A stretch of 64,000 bases of DNA from Saprospiraceae bacterium UBA7687. Its GTDB lineage: Bacteria > Bacteroidota > Bacteroidia > Chitinophagales > Saprospiraceae. Under the pieces are notes generated by a model. The model was given only the letters and a program-made list of their open reading frames with translations. It was not told the DNA's origin and did not search any database. Where the stretch lies: contig DLGT01000005.1 of assembly GCA_002482845.1 (NCBI GenBank), positions 1 to 64,000 on the forward strand, in the 5' to 3' direction. The position numbers and the translations under genes are program-made. Shown in pieces: positions 7,874 to 16,164 of this stretch (positions within the stretch are counted from its first letter, which is position 1; each line of letters begins with the position of its first letter).

Positions 7874-8097
7874 AGGACAATTTGTAAATTCCACTTCCCG
7901 ATATTCTGCCATCTTTTTAACAAAAAATTATCTGCAACCTTACCTCTACAAATCGCCTATCACCTGTTAATCTACTATTTTAAAATTAACAATTATACCT
8001 TTTTTGACTCTTTTGTCGTTCAGAATGGTCTGTTTTTCTATTAATTCCTACATTTATAAACATTAACCTTATCTTTATGGAATATTTTGAATAATAG

Positions 8098-9339
8098 ATG
8101 AATAACATTGAAAATATAAGGCTGGCACTCGGTTCTATAAAAACCAACTTGCTCCGATCGCTTCTCACTTTGCTTATCATAGCTGTGGGTATCACTTGTC
8201 TTGTGGGAATTCTTACGGCTATTGATAGTATTCTGTTTTCAATGAGTGACAATTTTAATAGGTTGGGCGCCAATTCTTTTAGTATTCGTCCACTGTCGGA
8301 ATCATTACGCAGCAACGAAAGAGGTCGTCAACAAAAATATGCAGAAGTTATCAACTTTGAACAAGCCATGGACTTTAAAGAAAACTATGTTTACGGAGCT
8401 TCAAAAGTATCAGTCGAATCTTTTTGCGAAAGCAGCGCTACCATAAAACATGACACCAAAAAAACCACTCCCACTGTCCGAGTTATAGGTATTGATGAAA
8501 ACTATATGCAAACCTCGGCTTTTGAGATGGGAGCAGGTCGTAATTTTACCAATACAGAAGTTTTTTCTACATCCAACAAAGTAATTATCGGAAGCGATAT
8601 AGTGAAGACATTATTCCAAGAGAAACCAGAAAAAGCCATTGGAAAAGACATCTACATTAATAGCAATAGATATAAAGTGATAGGCGCATTAAAAAGTAAA
8701 GGATCATCCTCTGCAGGTTCCAACGATAAAAGAGTATTTATTCCTTTGTACAATTCCAAAGTCTTGTATGGTTATGCTGACAAAGCATATAATGTCACTG
8801 TAGCTGTAGCTAATCCAAATGAAATGGATGATGCCGTCAATCATGCGATCGGAGTAATGCGAAATGTGAGAAAACTAAAAGTCTCTAGTGAAAATGATTT
8901 TGAAATACGAAAAAGTGACGGCATTCTCAATCAACTCAAGGAAATGACGACTACGCTTAGACTTAGTACCGTAGTGATCGCCATGTTGACATTATTGGGA
9001 GCTTCTATTGGTCTCATGAATATAATGCTAGTTTCTGTCACAGAAAGAACCAAAGAAATAGGTATCAGAAAGGCTTTAGGAGCTACTAGAAAAAATGTCT
9101 TAATGCAGTTTTTGATAGAAGCAATTGTCATTTGTTTGATGGGTGGATTAGTAGGTGTTTTTCTTGGAATATTGATGGGTTTTGGTGTCACAGCGTTGGT
9201 AGATGGTAGATTTTTTATCCCATGGAATTGGATGATTCTTGGCATAACCGTTTGTATAGTAGTAGGTCTTGTTTCTGGACTTTATCCCGCACTCAAAGCT
9301 TCAAGATTAGACCCAATAGAAGCATTGAGGTACGAATAA
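8098..9339 (+). CDS. ABC transporter permease, MacB/FtsX type
   Basis: This 413-residue inner membrane protein has the MacB-like layout. There is an N-terminal helix (LLRSLLTLLIIAVGITCLVGILT, about residues 18-42), then a periplasmic MacB_PCD domain of about 240 residues, then the three-helix FtsX domain with the signature TERTKEIGIRKALGATRKN near residues 316-334 and final helices ending LYPALKASRLDPIEALRYE. Such permeases pair with an ATPase to drive lipoprotein, peptide or drug export. No ATPase gene is adjacent, so the partner must be encoded elsewhere. It is followed closely by rnhB, which has its own promoter. Confidence 0.9.
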   Translation: MNNIENIRLALGSIKTNLLRSLLTLLIIAVGITCLVGILTAIDSILFSMSDNFNRLGANSFSIRPLSESLRSNERGRQQKYAEVINFEQAMDFKENYVYGASKVSVESFCESSATIKHDTKKTTPTVRVIGIDENYMQTSAFEMGAGRNFTNTEVFSTSNKVIIGSDIVKTLFQEKPEKAIGKDIYINSNRYKVIGALKSKGSSSAGSNDKRVFIPLYNSKVLYGYADKAYNVTVAVANPNEMDDAVNHAIGVMRNVRKLKVSSENDFEIRKSDGILNQLKEMTTTLRLSTVVIAMLTLLGASIGLMNIMLVSVTERTKEIGIRKALGATRKNVLMQFLIEAIVICLMGGLVGVFLGILMGFGVTALVDGRFFIPWNWMILGITVCIVVGLVSGLYPALKASRLDPIEALRYE

Positions 9340-9353
9340 ATTTCAAAAATTAC

Positions 9354-9361
9354 TATCTTTG
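9354..9361 (+). promoter_or_regulatory. -7 element TATCTTTG for rnhB
   Basis: TATCTTTG lies 15 bases before the chosen GTG start of rnhB. It overlaps a longer in-frame TTG start at 9359, which makes that start unlikely. Confidence 0.55.
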
Positions 9362-9376
9362 TGTAAAAGAAGTAGT

Positions 9377-9979
9377 GTGTTACTTATCAATCATTCAGGT
9401 AAAAAAATAGAAGCAGGTTGTGATGAAGCTGGTCGTGGCTGTTTGGCAGGTCCAGTATTTGCTGCAGCTGTCATCCTTCCAGAAGATTTTTACCACCCAG
9501 ATTTAAACGACTCCAAAAAACTTAATGAAAAACAAAGACTTATCTTGCGAGAAGTGATAGAGACATCTGCATTTGCTTATTCGGTCGCAAAAATGGATGC
9601 CGCAGAAGTCGATAAATACAATATTCTGTGGGCTTCAGTACGTACTATGCACAAAGCACTTGACAAACTAAAGCTCAAACCTGAACATATCATCGTAGAT
9701 GGAAATAAATTTTTACCTTATAAAAAGATACAACACGACTGTATCATAGGTGGTGATGGAAAATATCTTTCTATTGCTGCGGCATCAATTCTTGCAAAAA
9801 CATATCGAGATGAGTTTATGGTAAAAATTCATAAAAAACATCCTCAATATCAATGGGATCAAAACAAAGGTTATCCTACGTCAAAACATCGTGAAGCTAT
9901 TGTGCAGTTTGGTCCATGTGATTTTCATCGCAAATCATTTCAACTATTTCCGCCACCTGAGCAGCTAGAGCTTTTCTGA
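9377..9979 (+). CDS. rnhB: Ribonuclease HII
   Basis: This 200-residue enzyme cuts the RNA strand of RNA-DNA hybrids and single ribonucleotides misplaced in DNA. The active site acidic residues are visible: Asp-Glu in CDEAGRG near residue 16, Asp in IIVDGNK near 104 and Asp in AKTYRDEF near 139. The GTG at 9377 (VLLINHSGKK) is chosen because the promoter covers the upstream TTG; no ATG is available before the first catalytic motif. The last 15 bases overlap the end of the convergent glycosyltransferase gene. Confidence 0.92.
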   Translation: MLLINHSGKKIEAGCDEAGRGCLAGPVFAAAVILPEDFYHPDLNDSKKLNEKQRLILREVIETSAFAYSVAKMDAAEVDKYNILWASVRTMHKALDKLKLKPEHIIVDGNKFLPYKKIQHDCIIGGDGKYLSIAAASILAKTYRDEFMVKIHKKHPQYQWDQNKGYPTSKHREAIVQFGPCDFHRKSFQLFPPPEQLELF

Positions 9980-11083
9980 ATTTGTTATCTTTAATAGCTC
10001 GTTAAAAATAATGTCCCCGCTTTTTTCCCAACTAAAATATTGATAACGCTCATTCCCTTTTTTGATTAATCCTGCTTTAAGATCTTTATCATTTGATAGT
10101 GTTTTCATTGCATTTGCGATGCTGTTGATATCAAATGGATCTACCAAGAGCGCCGCATCACCTGCAACCTCTGGCATAGAAGTAACCGATGAAGTAATCA
10201 CAGGTACACCCAGACGCATCGCTTCAATAATAGGAATACCGAAACCTTCAAAAACTGAAATATAAACCAATGCTTCTGCCTTACAAATAAGCTCGTTTTT
10301 CATTGGTTCGCTCACCATACCTAAGTAGATAACGTCTGGCGAAGAAGATAACTTTTGTTTGATATCTTGAGACTTCCAAGCCAATCTGCCAGCAATCACA
10401 AGTTTGTAATCATTGACTGTCAAAGATTTGAATCTGAGAAATCCATCTATCAATCGGATGATGTTCTTTCTTGGATGCAAGGAACCTACATAAATAAAGT
10501 ATGGGTGATCGATGTGTGTCTTGTAGTCAGTTTCGGAAGACACAGATTTTTGATCAAGTTTATCTACAGCGTTATAGGCTACATGTATTTTTGAAGGATC
10601 AATCTCAAATTTGCTAACCACATCATTTTTGACATAATGGGATACAGTAATAATAGATGAAGCTTTTTCATGAAATTTCGGAACATACTTTTTATTGTAA
10701 GACAGATATCTTTTAGAAATATGGTCTGGATAATGCAAATATGCCAAGTCGTGCGTAACTAGAAGAGTGGGTACATTAGTCCTTAAACTCAGACTACCAT
10801 CGCCAGAATAAAACACATCTATGTTGTACCATCTTAGATAAATAGGTAGTAGCAATTCAAACCAAATATACCATAAAATTGGATCCCTTGCTTGCACAGG
10901 TATGATAACTTTTGAGACATTTGCAGGAAAATCAAATGGTGCTTTTACATTTCTGTCAAAGAATAATATAAATCTATCATTTGGATGCGCGATAGCCATA
11001 CATTTTGTTGTCTCATAAATATATCTAGCTACGCCTTCCATATTTTCAGTGGTGAGTACTCGTGCATTGACACCTATATTCAT
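9965..11083 (-). CDS. Glycosyltransferase family 4
   Basis: This 372-residue GT-B enzyme transfers a sugar from a nucleotide donor, probably in surface polysaccharide or glycolipid synthesis. The C-terminal donor domain shows YVGSLHPRKNIIRLIDGF near residue 195 and the EGFGIPIIEAMRLGVPV stretch near 280, with the two glutamates of the E-x7-E motif, followed by MPEVAGDAALLVDPFD. The N-terminal domain starts MNIGVNARVLTTENMEGVARY, as in mannosyltransferase-like members. Acceptor and linkage cannot be told. It stands alone; its 3-prime end overlaps rnhB by 15 bases tail to tail. Confidence 0.88.
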   Translation of the reverse strand: MNIGVNARVLTTENMEGVARYIYETTKCMAIAHPNDRFILFFDRNVKAPFDFPANVSKVIIPVQARDPILWYIWFELLLPIYLRWYNIDVFYSGDGSLSLRTNVPTLLVTHDLAYLHYPDHISKRYLSYNKKYVPKFHEKASSIITVSHYVKNDVVSKFEIDPSKIHVAYNAVDKLDQKSVSSETDYKTHIDHPYFIYVGSLHPRKNIIRLIDGFLRFKSLTVNDYKLVIAGRLAWKSQDIKQKLSSSPDVIYLGMVSEPMKNELICKAEALVYISVFEGFGIPIIEAMRLGVPVITSSVTSMPEVAGDAALLVDPFDINSIANAMKTLSNDKDLKAGLIKKGNERYQYFSWEKSGDIIFNELLKITNSEKL

Positions 11084-11197
11084 GGATAATTCCTAATATT
11101 TGAAGTGTAAAGGTAGTTAATTACAGCTTGAAAATTTACTAATTCTGATTTCCAAAATATAGGTTTGAAGCCAAAAGATAGGATTAGGCCATAAAAA

Positions 11198-11233
11198 AAG
11201 GCAGCCTATCATTATGACAAGCTACCTTTTTAA
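11198..11233 (-). terminator. Intrinsic terminator of the citrate synthase-gcvH unit
   Basis: On the minus strand GGTAGC (11226-11221) pairs with GCTGCC (11205-11200), with a further GTCAT/ATGAT inner pairing. A run of seven T follows (A tract 11193-11199 on the plus strand). It lies 20-50 bases after the gcvH stop. Confidence 0.75.
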
Positions 11234-11253
11234 TTTTATTAAAACTAAGACTA

Positions 11254-11643
11254 TCAACCTACTAAAGCTGTGTAAGCATCTGCATTCAATAAACTATCTA
11301 ATTCTGATGGATTTGTTAATTTGATTTTCACGATCCAACCATCACCGTAAGGATCCTCATTGATAAGTCCTGGATTATCCCCATCGGTCTCATCAAGTTT
11401 TCCATTAAATTCAATAATTTCGCCTGACACAGGCATATATAGGTCAGAAGTTGTTTTTACAGCTTCTACTGTACCGAATATTTCATCTTTGGCAATGGTT
11501 TCGCCTACAGTTTCTACCTCTACATACACAAGCTCGCCTAGTTCACTCTGAGCGAAATCAGTGATTCCTATGTAAGCATGGTCACCATCTACACGAATCC
11601 ATTCATGTTCTTTGGTATATTTTAAGTCGCTTGGAAAATTCAT
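11254..11643 (-). CDS. gcvH: Glycine cleavage system H protein
   Basis: This 129-residue protein carries the lipoyl arm that shuttles the aminomethyl group between the P, T and L proteins of glycine cleavage. The lipoylation site is the Lys in GTVEAVKTTSDLY near residue 64, and the protein has the usual start MNFPSDLKYTKEHEWI. It lies 14 bases downstream of citrate synthase on the same strand, so the two are probably co-transcribed. The other gcv genes are not in the window. H protein also serves as a lipoyl relay to 2-oxoacid dehydrogenases in some bacteria, which would fit the pairing with a TCA enzyme; that is inference. Confidence 0.95.
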   Translation of the reverse strand: MNFPSDLKYTKEHEWIRVDGDHAYIGITDFAQSELGELVYVEVETVGETIAKDEIFGTVEAVKTTSDLYMPVSGEIIEFNGKLDETDGDNPGLINEDPYGDGWIVKIKLTNPSELDSLLNADAYTALVG

Positions 11644-11657
11644 TTTGGTATTAATAT

Positions 11658-12965
11658 TTAGTTGTTAGCAATATACTTTTTGAGCCAATCCGTGGTGATT
11701 GATTTTGGTCTTTCTAGTGGTAATCCAAGTGCTCTATCCCAACATAGACCTGCACAAACACCCAAAGCTCTAGATACGCCAAATAAAACTGTATAATAAT
11801 TGTATTCTGTCAGACCATAATGCACAAGTAACGCACCAGAATGTGCATCTACATTTGGCCATGGATTTTTTACCTTGCCCAAAGCACCAAGTATCTCAGG
11901 TACCAATTCGAATAAATCCCATACGATCTGTACAGTAGGGTCGTCCTTGATATTTTCTTCTGCAAATCTCTTTTGTGCAATAAATCTTGGATCTGGCTGT
12001 CTTAGTACGGCATGACCATAACCTGGTACAACTTTTCCTTCAGCTAGTGTATCATTGATATATTTTCTGATTTGGTCTTTGCTTGGGTTATTTGTACCCA
12101 ATTCTTCTACCATTTCGAATATCCATTTGATTACTTCTTGATTAGCAAGTCCATGTAATGGTCCTGCAAGTGCATTCATAGATCCGCTGAATGAATAATA
12201 AACATCACTAAGTGTAGAACCAACTAAGTGCATGGTATGTGCCGAAGCATTTCCGCCCTCGTGGTCAGCATGAATGGTAAGATAAAGTCTCATTAATGCA
12301 AGGAAATCAGGATTGTCAAATCCTAGCATATGTGCAAAATTTCCACCCCAATCTAATTCAGATTTTGGTGCAATATGAGCACCATCATGAAATGATCTTC
12401 TATAGATATATGCCGCAACTCTTGGTAATTTTGCAATTAGATTCATTGAATCTTCATACATCACATCCCAATAGTCATTTTTGCTCATACCATCTTCGTA
12501 TTGCTGAGCAAAAATACTTTCAGACTGCATAGCCAACACTGCAATACTAAACTGCGTCATCGGGTGTGTGTCTTTTGGAAGTGCTTCTAGTGTGTCGAAC
12601 ACATGTGAAGGAATATCACTTCTTTTTGCCCACTCAGATGATAGCCAATTTACTTCTTCAATTGTTGGAATCTCTCCAACCATCATCAGCCAAAATAAAC
12701 CTTCTGGTAATGGCTCCTTGCCGTTTGGAACACGTGGTAAAAGATCTCTCAACTGAGGTATATTATAGCCACGGAATCTGATACCTTCTTCAGGATCAAG
12801 CGATGATGTATCCCAAATCATACTCCTTACGCTACGCATACCGCCTATGAGTTGTTCTATGGTAACTTCATCTACTTTTTTATCACCATGATCTTTTAAA
12901 ATACTTTTTATCTCAGCTTTGAGGGCAGCTGATTTTTGGTAAAACTTTTCCTTTAATGGATCCAT
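11658..12965 (-). CDS. Citrate synthase, mitochondrial (type I) type
   Basis: This 435-residue enzyme condenses acetyl-CoA with oxaloacetate to citrate. It resembles the eukaryotic mitochondrial form rather than the common bacterial GltA: GGMRSVRSMIWDTSSLDPEEGIRFRG near the start, HADHEGGNASAHT near residue 234 with a catalytic-type His, GPLHGLANQEV near 267, PGYGHAVLRQPDPR near 318 and the final catalytic Asp in NVDAHSGAL near 373. This type is known in Bacteroidota. The start MDPLKEKFYQ follows a 277-base AT-rich gap after gltX. gcvH follows directly. Confidence 0.93.
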   Translation of the reverse strand: MDPLKEKFYQKSAALKAEIKSILKDHGDKKVDEVTIEQLIGGMRSVRSMIWDTSSLDPEEGIRFRGYNIPQLRDLLPRVPNGKEPLPEGLFWLMMVGEIPTIEEVNWLSSEWAKRSDIPSHVFDTLEALPKDTHPMTQFSIAVLAMQSESIFAQQYEDGMSKNDYWDVMYEDSMNLIAKLPRVAAYIYRRSFHDGAHIAPKSELDWGGNFAHMLGFDNPDFLALMRLYLTIHADHEGGNASAHTMHLVGSTLSDVYYSFSGSMNALAGPLHGLANQEVIKWIFEMVEELGTNNPSKDQIRKYINDTLAEGKVVPGYGHAVLRQPDPRFIAQKRFAEENIKDDPTVQIVWDLFELVPEILGALGKVKNPWPNVDAHSGALLVHYGLTEYNYYTVLFGVSRALGVCAGLCWDRALGLPLERPKSITTDWLKKYIANN

Positions 12966-13242
12966 TGTTCTGGGATTAAATGCTTTAATTGTATTAATGA
13001 TATATTTAGTAAAACGAATTTGGTTAAAATCCTTTGTTTGATCTTGAAATCATGCGCTAAAATACTAAAATATATTTGATTTCAAATTTAAAAATGAAAA
13101 TTTGAGCAAAAAGTCGATTATTTAAAATGATTTTAATCACTATTTCACTTTAAAAATCAGCTGTTTCATGAAATATAAATTTGATAATATTTATTTTTTA
13201 TATTTTTAATTCTAAAATATTATATTATAAAGAACAAAAAAA
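12966..13242. other. AT-rich spacer between gltX and citrate synthase
   Basis: It holds the promoter region of citrate synthase and the 3-prime end of gltX transcription. No clean TAnnTTTG element or terminator hairpin was found. Confidence 0.5.
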
Positions 13243-14760
13243 CTAGTCTGCCATCAATTTATCAAATATATCTACTGATTTTATAAGTCTAGTACCACCT
13301 TCTGAAGCACCTATTATGGATACTGTTTGAATTAAGTCAGGACCTTGCATAGTGCCGCAAATTCCAATTCTCATAATAGGCATTATTTCACCCATTTTGA
13401 GTGATTGGTCAGCTATGTACCCCTTGATCACTTGCTCAATTTTTAATGCATCGTTTTCACCAAGATCAAAGAGTTTTTGGCCTATCGTTTTAATGTGGCT
13501 ACCATTTTCCTTTTTATATTTTTTCTTGATGGTTTCGTCATCATAAACATGTGGTGCCTCAAAGAAAAATCTGGCATTTGATATGATTTCATCTGCTTTG
13601 TGTACCCTTTCCTTCATTTGTCCACATACATCTGCTAGATACTCTATGGACACATGATAATTGGCATCAATTGCTTGATTTTGAATCAAGTAAGCAAGTT
13701 TTAGATTGTCAGAATGTATCAAATATTGTTGATTAAACCACTTCGCTTTGTCTATATCAAATCTTGCTCCGGCTTTTACGATTTTTTCGATGCTAAATGC
13801 TTCTGATAGTTCTTCTATATTAAATAATTCTTGATCATTACCTGGGCTCCAACCCAACATTGCCAAAAAGTTTAATACTGCATCTGGTAAATAGCCATCT
13901 TCTCTGAATCCCGTAAAGTTATCTTCTTCATGGTCACTATCCCATGATATTGGAAATACAGGAAATCCAAATTTTGCTCCATCTCTTTTACTCAATTTGC
14001 CTTGACCTGTCGGTTTTAGTATCAGCGGTAAATGTGCAAATTTAGGGGCTGTCCAACCAAAACATCTATACATAAATACATGATGCGGCGTACTCGAAAG
14101 CCATTCTTCTCCACGTATGACATGCGTGATTTGCATCAAATGGTCGTCCACAATATTTGCAAGGTGATAAGTGGGCATTCCGTCACCTTTTAAGATTACT
14201 TTATCATCAAGCTCACTGCTATTAAACGCGACGTGTCCTCTGATTTCATCGTCAAAAGCTATGGTTTCATTTGCTGGTATTTTGAGACGTACTGCAATAT
14301 GCTCTCCAGCTGCAAGAAGTTCAGCAACCTTATCAGCAGGTAATGAAAGACTATTTTTCAATCTAGTTCGCGAATTGCTATCATATTTGAACGTTTGATC
14401 CGTTTGTCTCATCGTTTCCAGCTCTTCAGGTGTGTCAAAAGCATAGTAAGCATGCCCATCTGCAAGTAATCTATCTGCATACTCCTTGTAAATCGATTTT
14501 CTTTCTGATTGTCTGTAAGGGCCAAAATCTCCACCAAAGCCAGGACCTTCTTGTGGTAATAAACCAAACCAAGTTAGGGATTCGATAATATATTCTTCCG
14601 CACCAGGTACATATCTTGTTTGATCGGTATCTTCTATACGAAGTATAAAAGTACCATTATTCTTTTTTGCAAAAAGATAATTATAAAGGGCTGTCCTCAC
14701 GCCACCTATATGTAATGGTCCTGTCGGACTAGGGGCAAATCTTACTCTCACTGTGCTCAT
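13243..14760 (-). CDS. gltX: Glutamyl-tRNA synthetase
   Basis: This 505-residue class I synthetase charges tRNA-Glu. The HIGH motif is PTGPLHIGGVRTALY at residues 12-26, and the KMSKS-like motif is GKLSKRDGAKFG near 253-264. GEEWLSSTPHH and the WSPGN stretch, followed by the anticodon-binding helical region, are typical. The C-terminal end, FDKLMAD, gives normal length. A minus-strand TAAATTTG (14814-14807) lies about 45 bases before the ATG. It is divergent from the deacetylase gene. Confidence 0.96.
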   Translation of the reverse strand: MSTVRVRFAPSPTGPLHIGGVRTALYNYLFAKKNNGTFILRIEDTDQTRYVPGAEEYIIESLTWFGLLPQEGPGFGGDFGPYRQSERKSIYKEYADRLLADGHAYYAFDTPEELETMRQTDQTFKYDSNSRTRLKNSLSLPADKVAELLAAGEHIAVRLKIPANETIAFDDEIRGHVAFNSSELDDKVILKGDGMPTYHLANIVDDHLMQITHVIRGEEWLSSTPHHVFMYRCFGWTAPKFAHLPLILKPTGQGKLSKRDGAKFGFPVFPISWDSDHEEDNFTGFREDGYLPDAVLNFLAMLGWSPGNDQELFNIEELSEAFSIEKIVKAGARFDIDKAKWFNQQYLIHSDNLKLAYLIQNQAIDANYHVSIEYLADVCGQMKERVHKADEIISNARFFFEAPHVYDDETIKKKYKKENGSHIKTIGQKLFDLGENDALKIEQVIKGYIADQSLKMGEIMPIMRIGICGTMQGPDLIQTVSIIGASEGGTRLIKSVDIFDKLMAD

Positions 14761-14806
14761 AATGTCTAAAATATTACTTTTTATTAAAAAATTTGTTAAT
14801 TTTTCT

Positions 14807-14814
14807 CAAATTTA
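14807..14814 (-). promoter_or_regulatory. -7 element TAAATTTG for gltX
   Basis: TAAATTTG on the minus strand fits TAnnTTTG and gives a leader of about 40 bases. AT-rich surroundings make chance matches more likely here. Confidence 0.4.
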
Positions 14815-14920
14815 CAAACACAAAGGTCACATTTCTCAAAATGCTACGTTATGTATTATATACGCTTTGAAAATAAGCTGTAAAATTAATCCTAAATGCT
14901 GATATCAGCAAAATTATATT

Positions 14921-15553
14921 ATGTACTTAGTAAAAACTCCACCTCTTATTAAAACAATATTTTCCGATTTAGTTTGGAATATTGACACAAATGATAAAAA
15001 AGTCTTCATCACATTTGATGATGGCCCTATTCCAGAGTTGACTCCTTGGGTCTTAGATGTATTACAAGACTACGGTTTTACGGCAACTTTCTTTTGTGTG
15101 GGAGACAATGTAAAAAAATATCCACATCTACATGATAGAATACTTTCTGAAGGCCATTCTGTAGGAAATCACACATTCAACCACCTGAATGGATGGAATA
15201 CAGACAATGAAGATTACATCAGCAATGTAGCTCTTTGCGATATGTATGTAGCTTCTAACCTATTCAGACCGCCTTACGGAAAATTAAAACCAGGTCAATC
15301 ACAAGTTATAAAACAAGACAAAACCATTGTAATGTGGGATGTTTTGAGTGGCGATTTTGATGTAAATATCTCTGAAGAAAAGTGCCTAAGTAATGTGATG
15401 AACAATTATAAACCGGGTTCGATTATTGTTTTTCATGACAATGTGAAGGCAGAAAAAAAGTTAAAATACGTGCTTCCTCTTTTTCTTAAAGAATTGGCTG
15501 AAAATGGATTTGTATCCGAAAGTCTTGAATGCCTTGTACCTGCATATGCTTAA
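14921..15553 (+). CDS. Polysaccharide deacetylase (NodB homology domain)
   Basis: This 210-residue CE4-family enzyme should remove acetyl groups from N-acetylated sugars of peptidoglycan or surface polysaccharide. The metal and catalytic motifs are TFDDGP at residues 31-36, GHSVGNHTFNH near 81-91, FRPPYGK near 121 and the last motif IIVFHDN near 168. There is no signal peptide, although the substrate would be outside or lipid-linked at the inner membrane; members without a leader are common in Bacteroidota. It overlaps the START-domain gene by eight bases, so the two are translationally coupled. Confidence 0.9.
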   Translation: MYLVKTPPLIKTIFSDLVWNIDTNDKKVFITFDDGPIPELTPWVLDVLQDYGFTATFFCVGDNVKKYPHLHDRILSEGHSVGNHTFNHLNGWNTDNEDYISNVALCDMYVASNLFRPPYGKLKPGQSQVIKQDKTIVMWDVLSGDFDVNISEEKCLSNVMNNYKPGSIIVFHDNVKAEKKLKYVLPLFLKELAENGFVSESLECLVPAYA

Positions 15554-16154
15554 GTATTTGGTCATCTTTACTTGTTTTTTAAGTCTTTTGTCAACAACTG
15601 CAGCACAAAAAGATTGGAAAATAGTATCAAACAAAGATAATATTACGCTTTGGACCAAGGATTTTCCTAATTCAGAAATCAAGCAATTTAAGCTTAAAAC
15701 CATTATCAAAGCGGATTTTGAAAAAGCATATACCGTACTCAAGGATGTAGAACGCATGAATCTTTGGTATGACCGAGTGAGCAGTGTCACTTTACTTAAA
15801 AGAAATTCACCAAATGAAGGTATTTATTTGCTTGAATATGGACTTCCTTTCCCATTTGAAAATAGAATTGCCACCATCCGTGGTGTAATTGATTATAATA
15901 AAGATAAAGGGAAAATTACGGTCAATACGAGTTATCATGCTTTTGAACTGCCAAAAAATAAGTCGGAAATGCTACAAATTAAAACCATTGGTAGTTCTTG
16001 GGAAGTCAACAAATTGCCTAATGGTCAAATCGAAATAATCCATTCAGGCCATATGAATCCAGGTGGAAATATACCAAATTGGCTGATTAATGATGGCGTC
16101 ACATCTGGACCTATCAAAACCATAAAAGCTTTCAAAAAGAGACTGTCTTTGTAG
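15546..16154 (+). CDS. Secreted START-domain lipid-binding-like protein
   Basis: This protein of about 202 residues begins with a signal peptide (MLKYLVIFTCFLSLLSTTAAQ) and continues with a START/SRPBCC fold: DWKIVSNKDNITLWTKD, then FEKAYTVLKDVERMNLWYDRV and the C-terminal helix GPIKTIKAFKKRL. START domains bind lipids in a deep pocket; the ligand is unknown. The ATG at 15546 is preferred over an upstream ATG at 15504 because it gives a proper signal peptide and an 8-base overlap with the deacetylase stop. It is convergent with dnaX, 10 bases apart. Confidence 0.82.
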   Translation: MLKYLVIFTCFLSLLSTTAAQKDWKIVSNKDNITLWTKDFPNSEIKQFKLKTIIKADFEKAYTVLKDVERMNLWYDRVSSVTLLKRNSPNEGIYLLEYGLPFPFENRIATIRGVIDYNKDKGKITVNTSYHAFELPKNKSEMLQIKTIGSSWEVNKLPNGQIEIIHSGHMNPGGNIPNWLINDGVTSGPIKTIKAFKKRLSL

Positions 16155-16164
16155 CTTCAAAAGT

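Larger units (their letters stand above)
7326..8097. other. Gene-free region with a small transcription unit
   Basis: No protein gene of normal size is seen. 7326-7740 is very AT-rich without recognisable content. A 12-base palindrome, a promoter and a perfect terminator define a candidate small RNA at 7749-7873. The last 200 bases precede the ABC permease gene and hold a TATCTTTA -7-like element at 8070-8077. Confidence 0.6.
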